A DNA stretch of 9,467 nucleotides from assembly GCA_964597685.1 (NCBI GenBank), contig CAZQZC010000100.1, positions 1 through 9,467 of the forward strand, given 5' to 3'. The notes beneath the pieces are model-generated. The model worked only from the letters and a program-made list of their open reading frames with translations. It ran no database searches and was not told the origin of the DNA. The DNA is from JBCBTJ01 sp964597685. Its GTDB lineage: Bacteria; Pseudomonadota; Alphaproteobacteria; Caulobacterales; Hyphomonadaceae. The position numbers and the translations under genes are program-made. This document shows positions 1 through 6,204 of the stretch, piece by piece. Within the stretch, counting starts at the first letter, position 1. Every line of letters starts with the position of its first letter.

Positions 1-370
1 CATGAGCCACTACATGATCTATTTCGTGGCTGCGCCGGGGAAGATCCTCGGCACGGGCTGGGTCGCGAGCGCGGGCGCGCTGATCTACGCCGCCGCCAAG
101 CGAGAGCATCGCTTTTCGCTCCCGAATACGCGCTTCCTGCTGCATGAACCGCGCGGCGGTGTCGGCGGACAGGCCTCCGATGTGGAGATTCAGGCGCGCG
201 AGATCATCAAGATGCGCGAGCGGCTTAACCAGATCTTCGCCGAGGCGACGGGCCAATCGCTGGAAAAAATCAAGCAAGACACCGACAGGGATTACTGGAT
301 GGGCGCCAAGGAAGCGGTCGAGTACGGCCTCGTCGGCAAGATCGTAAACCGGCACTCCGATATCATCTGA
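1..370 (+). CDS. clpP: ATP-dependent Clp protease proteolytic subunit (ClpP family), 5' end missing
   Basis: C-terminal part of a ClpP-family serine peptidase, the proteolytic chamber that works with a Clp/Hsp100 unfoldase in the cytoplasm. Numbering from the first visible Met, the catalytic triad is intact: Ser23 in GWVASAG, His48 in LLHEPRGG and Asp97 in DTDRD. The Ser-His and His-Asp spacings (25 and 49 residues) equal those of E. coli ClpP (S97, H122, D171). The helix with AREI.KMRERLN and the AKEAVEYGLV segment are also typical. The ATG at 2 is internal: it aligns with the helix after the family's PGG region, so about 70-90 residues lie upstream of the window. The Ser motif is GWVASAG rather than the classical GQAASMG, pointing to one of the extra ClpP paralogues common in Alphaproteobacteria rather than the housekeeping copy. 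Family assignment is secure; paralogue type is inference. Confidence 0.93.
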   Translation, partial: MSHYMIYFVAAPGKILGTGWVASAGALIYAAAKREHRFSLPNTRFLLHEPRGGVGGQASDVEIQAREIIKMRERLNQIFAEATGQSLEKIKQDTDRDYWMGAKEAVEYGLVGKIVNRHSDII

Positions 371-443
371 CGCGCGGCGCATTCGCACACCGTAAACCAA
401 TCAGGGCGACACTCTCGGGATCAGAATTTCACATAGAGTCCCG

Positions 444-2078
444 ATGCCCGCCCAGATCGAAGACGTGATGATCGCCGCCAGACCGCTGCCGCCCGAAACA
501 ACGGCGGCGGCGGCTTTCTCTCGGTTTTCTGCGCAAGCGGACCTCGATATCGCAATCGTGGTGTTCGACGGCGCGCCCGTCGGGCTCGTTGGGCGAGCAT
601 CTCTGAGTGAAGCGCTGCTGCGAGGTGGACGGGACGCGGCGCGTAAGCCGATCACCAAGTTCATGAACGCCCTTCCGCCTCTTGTCGAATGCGGCGAGTC
701 GGTCGCGCGGTTTGCCAAGGCGGCATCTGAATCCGAGACGGGCGCACTGCGTCACGGGGCCGTGGTTGTGAAGGACGGGGCCTATGTCGGATACGCCCCG
801 GCGTCCGCGCTGCTCGAGGCGCTGGCGCTTGAGAACGCCGCGCGAGCCAAAGCGATGATGGCCGCAAACCGTCGATTGCAAGCCACGCAGGCCGAAGCGG
901 AGCGCGCCACAGAGGAAAAGGCCCGGTTTCTGGCGATGTTAGGACATGAGGTCCGCACCCCTCTGACGGGCGTGCTTGGGGTCGCTGATCTTCTATGCGA
1001 CGCGAGATTGGACGACGACGCCCGCGGATTGGCGCGCACGATCAGCGCATCCGGACGCCTGCTGGATCGCATCTTAGAAGACATGCTGGATCTTTCACGC
1101 ATGGAAGCCGGCAAGCTCGACTTGAAGCCCGAACCCTTCCAGTTGCGCGATTTTGCACGGGAGACGCGCGAACTCTGGATCGGACGCGCCGTGGATCGAA
1201 ACGTCTCTCTTCGTGTCGACGTCGCCGCAGGGGCTGAGGAGCGGTTGGAAGCGGATGTCGGGCGCCTGCGCCAGGTCCTGTTCAATCTTGTCAGCAACGC
1301 TTTGAAATTTACCGACGCTGGGCGCGTCACAGCGACCCTCCAGACCTCGACCACCGACGATGGCGACGTGTCCTTGCGCATGATTGTCTCCGACACCGGT
1401 CCCGGCGTTTCGGACGCCGACAAGGCCCGGCTTTTTGATTTGTTTGAGCGGGCGGACGATGACGCCACCGCCAGCAAGCCGGGGTCCGGTTTGGGATTGG
1501 CGATAGCAAAGGGTTTGGTGGCGCGCATGAACGGCGATCTGTCGCTTGCCGACAATCCTGGCGGCGGCTCGATCTTCACGGTCGAGGTGCCCGTAAGGCG
1601 TGCAGGCCCGCGCCTTGCGATCGAGAACGCCCCCCGCCCGCGTAGAGCGAATTTTCAACTTGGCGACATTCTCTTGGTGGAGGACCACGCCGTCAGTCAG
1701 CTTGTGATCGAGCGTGCGCTGACTGCGGCCGGATGGCGGGTCGACGCGGTCCAAACGCCCGCCCAGGCGGTTCGCCGCGCAGACGGCAAAGCGTATCAGG
1801 CGATCCTGATCGACATGCACTTGCCGGACGGATTGGGGGTCGACGTCGCCCGCTCCATTATCGAGGGCGACGGCCCAAACGGAAAAACGCCGCTCCTGGC
1901 CGTAACGGCGGACGTGACCGATGAGCGCCGTCAGGACTGTTTTGAACACGGATTCTCCGGTTTCATCGAAAAACCGATCCGGCCGCGGAACTTGGTCGCC
2001 GAGCTTGCCGACGCCGTCATGGCCGCTCAGCATGCAAGTGCGGCGCGGTCGTCTTCGGCAGGTGCTTTGCGCGCCTGA
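444..2078 (+). CDS. Soluble hybrid histidine kinase with N-terminal CBS-like domain and C-terminal receiver
   Basis: Two-component signalling protein of 544 residues with no signal peptide or membrane segment, so probably cytosolic. Residues about 1-125 resemble the divergent tandem CBS module seen before some GGDEF/EAL and kinase domains: two repeats with hydrophobic strands (IAIVVFDGAPVGLVGR; GAVVVKDGAYVGY) joined by KPITKFMNALPPLVE. A helical coiled-coil linker spans about 130-162. HisKA follows with phosphoacceptor His168 in GHEVRTPL. The HATPase domain has the N box (N285 in FNLVSNALKF), G1 (D317 in SDTGPG) and G2 (GSGLGL, 347-352). The receiver has acidic E413/D414, phosphoacceptor Asp457 in LIDMHLPD, Thr488 and Lys510 in EKP, so all functional residues are present. 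No Hpt or DNA-binding domain is fused, so output needs a separate phosphotransferase or regulator. The gene lies 73 bp after clpP and no good Shine-Dalgarno is seen, but no better in-frame ATG or GTG lies upstream. The ligand is unknown. Confidence 0.9.
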   Translation: MPAQIEDVMIAARPLPPETTAAAAFSRFSAQADLDIAIVVFDGAPVGLVGRASLSEALLRGGRDAARKPITKFMNALPPLVECGESVARFAKAASESETGALRHGAVVVKDGAYVGYAPASALLEALALENAARAKAMMAANRRLQATQAEAERATEEKARFLAMLGHEVRTPLTGVLGVADLLCDARLDDDARGLARTISASGRLLDRILEDMLDLSRMEAGKLDLKPEPFQLRDFARETRELWIGRAVDRNVSLRVDVAAGAEERLEADVGRLRQVLFNLVSNALKFTDAGRVTATLQTSTTDDGDVSLRMIVSDTGPGVSDADKARLFDLFERADDDATASKPGSGLGLAIAKGLVARMNGDLSLADNPGGGSIFTVEVPVRRAGPRLAIENAPRPRRANFQLGDILLVEDHAVSQLVIERALTAAGWRVDAVQTPAQAVRRADGKAYQAILIDMHLPDGLGVDVARSIIEGDGPNGKTPLLAVTADVTDERRQDCFEHGFSGFIEKPIRPRNLVAELADAVMAAQHASAARSSSAGALRA

Positions 2079-2080
2079 TC

Positions 2081-4675
2081 TCAGAAACGGTCGAGCAGAC
2101 GCTCCAGGTAATCCTGTTCGTCTTCGTCCTGGGCGGCGCCAAAGCGGCGGCGCAGCTCCTCCAGGATATCCTTGGCCTTTTGCCGCTCAGCTTCGTCCGG
2201 CACCTCGACGGTATCTGAATCGTCGGCGCCGCCGATATTGCGGCCAAAGGGATCTCGCGCGCCTGCGTTCTGGGGATCTGCGCCGCGCTCTTCGCGAAGC
2301 TCATCAAGCTCGCTAGCCAATTGTCCAAGGGCGTCGCGTAGCAGGCCGGTCGCGCGCTCTTGGTTCGATTCAGCGGACAATTGGCGTCCGTTCCGCAACG
2401 CATCCGCTGCGCGTTCCTGAAACCGTTGAATCGCTTCCAATTGCTCGTCGGACAAGCCGCCCAGTCCGGCCGTGTTTTCGTCGCCGGGCTCGCCGCCGCC
2501 GTTTCTCCGTTCAGACTCGCGCTCCAGCAGGCCGCCGAGGGCGTCGCCCAGCTCCTCTTGGCGCTCTGCGAGTTCTTGGCCGTTGCGGCCTTGTTCGTTC
2601 GGACTTTGCTGATTTCCCGATTGCCGTCGGCCGGCGTCCAGCGTGTCGTCGTTTAACTCTCGCTGGTCGCGTAGGATGTCGGACAAGTCGTTTATGGCGT
2701 CGGACAGCTCACGCTCTTCTTCGGTCGCGTTTTCATCGTCCGACTCGCCGCCCTGGCTCGGCAACCCGAAGCCGTCTCCTTGGCCGTTACCCTGCTGAAA
2801 TTGCAAATTTTCCAAGAGGTTCGTGATATCCGAGAGCAATCGCCGGGCCTGATCGGCCGCTCCGGTTTCGGTGAGATCTTGAAGCGCGTTCAACATGTCT
2901 TCGAGGTCCTGACCACCCAGTCCGGACCCGCCGCCGCTCAATTCGTCGTCAAGACCTTCCGCCTCGCCGGGCGGAAGGCCATTGGCGATCGCCTCGGCGA
3001 TTTTGGCTTGAATATAGTTCTCGGCCGCCTGTCGGAACGCCTCGGTTAGCCGCCGGATCTCCTCTTCGCTCGCGCCGTCCCGCAGTGCGGTCTCAAGGGC
3101 TTTCTTGGCGGCCAAAAGCGCGGCGAGCGCGTCTGCGGCGGACCCGTATTCAGCTTTGAGGGCAGCGGCCCAGAGAATGGGCTCAACGCTGTCGGCTTCG
3201 GGCTTCGACGAAGCTGCGCCGAGGATGCCGCGCGATGTGCGCAGGGCGAGATACACACTGTAATCCTTGAAGAAACGCGGCGCCTCGTAGGTGATTGCGT
3301 CGAGCATGAAGGCGGCGTCGCGCACGCCGGCCGGCGCGGTCTCCAGCCGGTTCAGAGCCGGCAGATTGAGGGCGCCTGCAGTTAGGGCCTTTGCGTTGGC
3401 GACATCGTCTGGATAGGCGCGCGGTTCGCGCAGGGTCGTGACGCGGATTTCTTGGATGGACTTCGCGAGAGGCTGGAGCAGAAGCTTCGTGGGTAAGATG
3501 AAGACATGCGGTTCGCTTCGGCCTTCTTGACCCGCGCCGTCGACGGCGATGAGGCGTGCTTCGACCTCGAGGCCCGCCCAGCGATGGCGGGTCATGTCGA
3601 GCTGCGCCGCCTCGGACGCCTCCTTGGGCGATACGCCGCGCATCGGAACCGCGATCCGGTCTTCAGCGTCGGGCGCGGCGGGATGCGGCTCCACCAAGCG
3701 AAGGGACAGACTAAGCGTCTCGACGCCGTAATCGTCTTCGACCTCCCATGTGAATTCTGTCTTGTCGGCGTCGCCAAGCTTGGGGACATCGACGAAAATG
3801 GCGCGGGGCGCCGCGTCGGGCGAGGCCAAAATGGTCCAGGCCGCCCGTTCGCCCCACCAACGCACCGAGATCCGCGCATCGGCGTCGATCGTCGCTTTGG
3901 TTTCAAAGGCGTTGTCCGGCGTCCGCTCGAAGCGCGTGCTCGACGCTCGGCCGTCCATGGGCGCAAGCCGAAGTCTTGGCGCCGATCTCGATTGCGCCCG
4001 CACCGTGATTTCAGAACCGGCTGGAACCCGGATTTCATCCATGTCCGCAGTCAGGAAAACCGGCGCCCGGCCGCTATAGGCGGGCGGCGTGATCCAGGCG
4101 TCGACACGCAGCTCGCTTGCTCCCATCAGAGAGCCGTAATCCGGCGACAGCGCGCGCCCAATGCGGCCTGGCGCGTCGGCGCCGGCCCAAATGGCGAGGC
4201 CTGCAATGGCGGCGGGCACGATCGCGCGCAGCCAGGCGGGATCAAACGCCCTCCAGGACGCCGCAAGCGACGGAGGGCGGAGGCCCGCCGCCGCAGCGCT
4301 GAGCCGGTCCATATGCGCGCGCCATAGCGCCTGGCCGGGTTGGGTGACCGAGGCGGGCCTGTCGGTGAGCGACGCGATGGGCCGAAACTCGGATTGCGCA
4401 TCCAAAGCGTGGCGCGCCTCGGCGATACTCGGGTATTGGAAGCGGGCCCTGCCTCGCCAGGTCAGCCAGACGCCCCCTGCAAGCGCGATAAGCGTCGCGA
4501 TCGCTCCATAGGCGGGGTCGATCCAGTCCCAAACGCCGGCCAACGCCAAGAGGAGGAAGGACGCTGCGAGCAAAAGCGCGCTTGAAAACGCCTTAACGCC
4601 TCTAAAGGCGGCGATCTTCAATCGCGTGACGGCGACATTTCGGCCGAGGCCGGGGATCTTGCTCAGGTCAGCCAA
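2081..4675 (-). CDS. DUF4175 / TIGR02302 family membrane protein of unknown function
   Basis: An 864-residue protein that I recognise as the DUF4175 (TIGR02302) family, conserved in Alphaproteobacteria with no established role. Two hydrophobic segments lie at about 29-49 and 56-73 and a third at about 147-165, so the N-terminus is an inner-membrane anchor. A beta-rich region follows (about 185-360), with the family's AWITPPAYSG.APVFL and VPAGSEITVR motifs and later EVEDDYGV. The last third is helical and charged, with low-complexity Q/N/G/E/D-rich stretches (about 620-730). It ends in the typical VEVPDEAERQKAKDILEELR segment and a terminal LERLLDRF. Start: TTG at 4675, overlapping the lysA stop by 13 bp, with GGAG 11 bases upstream; no ATG occurs early in the frame, and starting at the next Met (about residue 122) would lose TM1 and TM2. 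It is last in the argH-lptM-lysA operon and converges on the histidine kinase gene with only 2 bp between stop codons. Envelope function is inferred from context. Confidence 0.9.
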   Translation of the reverse strand: MADLSKIPGLGRNVAVTRLKIAAFRGVKAFSSALLLAASFLLLALAGVWDWIDPAYGAIATLIALAGGVWLTWRGRARFQYPSIAEARHALDAQSEFRPIASLTDRPASVTQPGQALWRAHMDRLSAAAAGLRPPSLAASWRAFDPAWLRAIVPAAIAGLAIWAGADAPGRIGRALSPDYGSLMGASELRVDAWITPPAYSGRAPVFLTADMDEIRVPAGSEITVRAQSRSAPRLRLAPMDGRASSTRFERTPDNAFETKATIDADARISVRWWGERAAWTILASPDAAPRAIFVDVPKLGDADKTEFTWEVEDDYGVETLSLSLRLVEPHPAAPDAEDRIAVPMRGVSPKEASEAAQLDMTRHRWAGLEVEARLIAVDGAGQEGRSEPHVFILPTKLLLQPLAKSIQEIRVTTLREPRAYPDDVANAKALTAGALNLPALNRLETAPAGVRDAAFMLDAITYEAPRFFKDYSVYLALRTSRGILGAASSKPEADSVEPILWAAALKAEYGSAADALAALLAAKKALETALRDGASEEEIRRLTEAFRQAAENYIQAKIAEAIANGLPPGEAEGLDDELSGGGSGLGGQDLEDMLNALQDLTETGAADQARRLLSDITNLLENLQFQQGNGQGDGFGLPSQGGESDDENATEEERELSDAINDLSDILRDQRELNDDTLDAGRRQSGNQQSPNEQGRNGQELAERQEELGDALGGLLERESERRNGGGEPGDENTAGLGGLSDEQLEAIQRFQERAADALRNGRQLSAESNQERATGLLRDALGQLASELDELREERGADPQNAGARDPFGRNIGGADDSDTVEVPDEAERQKAKDILEELRRRFGAAQDEDEQDYLERLLDRF

Positions 4676-5928
4676 TTTGGCGTTCGCTCCAATGCGATCA
4701 TCTCTTCAAAAGTAGGCCGTTCTCTGACGATGGCATAGCGCGCCCCGTTTACAAGCGCTTCAGGCGCCAGGGCGCGCGCATTGTACTGTGATGACAGCGC
4801 TGCGCCGTATGCGCCGGCCGACATGAAAGCCAGCCGGTCGCCAGGCTCCGGCGCTGGCAAGGGGCGCGCCGACGCAAACTTGTCCGTCGATTCACAGATG
4901 GGCCCCACGATGTCGAATGTCGTCCACGGCGCGCCTGGAGCGGGCTCGTTGAGCGGGCGGATCTCGTGGTGGGCGCCGTAGAGCGCGGGGCGGATAAGGT
5001 CATTCATGCCGGCGTCGACAATGAGGAAGTCGCGGTCCGGCGCATTCTTGGTGTACAGCGCCTCTGTGATCAGGACGCCCGCATTGCCGGCGATCACTCG
5101 TCCGGGCTCAAGGATGACCTGAACGGGCAGGTCGCCGACGATGCGCGCCACCATGGCGGCGTACTCGGCCGGCGGCGCCGGATTGTCGTCGTCGGTGTAG
5201 GGAATGCCCAGGCCGCCGCCGAGATCGAGGCGCGAGATATTGAAGCCGCGCTCCCGAAGACGTCGCGCGAGAGCGGCGGTCTTTGCAAACGCCGCCTCCA
5301 TCGGCTCCAGCGCGTCGATTTGCGAGCCGATGTGAACGTCAACGCCGACAGGATCCACCCCGGGCAGGTCCGAAGCGCGGTCATAGAGGCTTTCGGCTTG
5401 CGCCCAGGGCACGCCGAACTTGTCGCCCGCCTTGCCTGTCGAAATGTTTGGATGCCCGCCAGCGGATACGTCCGGATTGACGCGCAGCGCGATCGGCGCA
5501 GTCTTGCCCAAGTCGGAGGCTGTGTTCGAAAGCGCCTCGAGTTCTGCAGCGCTTTCCACATTGAATTGGTGGATGCCGGCCTCAAGCGCGAGGACCATCT
5601 CGTCGCGGGTTTTGCCGACGCCGGAGAATACGATTCTGTCCGGCGAAATTCCTGCCGTCAGTGCGCGCCGCAATTCGCCGCCGCTCACGACGTCCGCGCC
5701 GCAGCCTTGGGCGGCCAGTGTCGAGAGGACGCCGAGATTGCCATTCGCCTTAACCGAATACGCGATCAGGCACGGCGTGTTTGTGAACGCCGTCTGGATA
5801 ACGCGGGCGTGGCGGACCAACGTCGCGGTCGAATAGACGTAGACAGGCGTGCCCACGGCGTCGGCGATGTCGGCGAGCGCCACGTCTTCGCAATAAAGGC
5901 GGCCGTCCCGATAATGGAAATGATGCAA
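4663..5928 (-). CDS. lysA: Diaminopimelate decarboxylase
   Basis: PLP-dependent enzyme that decarboxylates meso-2,6-diaminopimelate to L-lysine, the last step of bacterial lysine synthesis; it competes with peptidoglycan synthesis for the same substrate. The 421-residue length is normal. It is a fold-type III (alanine racemase-like) decarboxylase: Lys60 in YSVKANGN forms the Schiff base, His199 lies in DVHIGSQI, the phosphate-binding glycines are in LDLGGGLGIPY (about 237-241), and EPGR is at 274-277. The C-terminal barrel supplies Cys345 in GPICESTDKF, the LysA signature completing the active site across the dimer, and Tyr374 in SAGAYG. Start is TTG at 5928, preceded by AGGTCGG; it gives the typical MHHFHYRDG beginning, and no ATG competes. 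The gene begins 12 bp after the lipoprotein gene and its end overlaps the DUF4175 gene by 13 bp, indicating coupled expression. Enzyme identity is essentially certain. Confidence 0.97.
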   Translation of the reverse strand: MHHFHYRDGRLYCEDVALADIADAVGTPVYVYSTATLVRHARVIQTAFTNTPCLIAYSVKANGNLGVLSTLAAQGCGADVVSGGELRRALTAGISPDRIVFSGVGKTRDEMVLALEAGIHQFNVESAAELEALSNTASDLGKTAPIALRVNPDVSAGGHPNISTGKAGDKFGVPWAQAESLYDRASDLPGVDPVGVDVHIGSQIDALEPMEAAFAKTAALARRLRERGFNISRLDLGGGLGIPYTDDDNPAPPAEYAAMVARIVGDLPVQVILEPGRVIAGNAGVLITEALYTKNAPDRDFLIVDAGMNDLIRPALYGAHHEIRPLNEPAPGAPWTTFDIVGPICESTDKFASARPLPAPEPGDRLAFMSAGAYGAALSSQYNARALAPEALVNGARYAIVRERPTFEEMIALERTPNWLT

Positions 5929-5940
5929 GTCCGACCTGTC

Positions 5941-6204
5941 TTATTCTTCTGGGTCTTCGAGGGCGTCCTCGTCGACCGGGTCCACGGGCGAGGGCTCTGG
6001 AATCTCTCCGCCCAATTCGTTGAAACGAGGTCCTTCGTCGACGGTCTGAACCTCCTCCGCCGGCGGCAAGACGACTTCTGGCGCAGCATTGGTCTGGCTG
6101 CCGAAGATCGGCGGCGGGCGTTCCAGGCCGCCCCGCAATCCACAACCAGACAGCGCCGTTGCGGCCGTAAAGACAAGAATAACCTTCGACGTCGTCTTAA
6201 ACAT
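5941..6204 (-). CDS. lptM: Small LptM-like outer-membrane lipoprotein
   Basis: Predicted lipoprotein of 87 residues. A basic start (MFKTTSK) and hydrophobic core (VILVFTAATA) lead to the lipobox L-S-G-C, with lipidated Cys21; Gly after the Cys favours transfer to the outer membrane. The mature start CGLRGGLERPP matches the short LptM/YifL type (CGLKGPLY-like, then prolines). In E. coli, LptM helps mature the LptD/E lipopolysaccharide translocon. The remainder is rich in Pro, Glu and Asp and ends in an acidic tail, with no domain I recognise. The frame is open to 6285, but I choose ATG 6204 because GGAGGG lies just upstream and it places the signal peptide at the N-terminus. It overlaps the argH stop by 8 bp and ends 12 bp before lysA. 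Linkage of such a lipoprotein to lysA is also known in Pseudomonas (lppL-lysA). Lipoprotein nature is secure; the LptM role is inferred from the motif and context. Confidence 0.8.
   Translation of the reverse strand: MFKTTSKVILVFTAATALSGCGLRGGLERPPPIFGSQTNAAPEVVLPPAEEVQTVDEGPRFNELGGEIPEPSPVDPVDEDALEDPEE

Noticed and set aside
415..444. Possible leader hairpin TCGGGA (415-420) with TCCCGA (439-444) touching the kinase start codon
   Set aside because: Only 6 bp with an 18-base loop, so probably chance; the rest of the 73-bp spacer shows no convincing promoter or terminator.
782..2033. Long minus-strand open frames opposite the histidine kinase gene
   Set aside because: Composition (Arg/Ser/Pro-rich) is typical of antisense frames, and the plus-strand frame carries all the kinase and receiver motifs.
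2540..2820. Repeat-like low-complexity DNA within the DUF4175 gene
   Set aside because: It encodes Q/N/G/E-rich linker sequence in frame; there is no regular repeat unit, so it is not a tandem repeat array.
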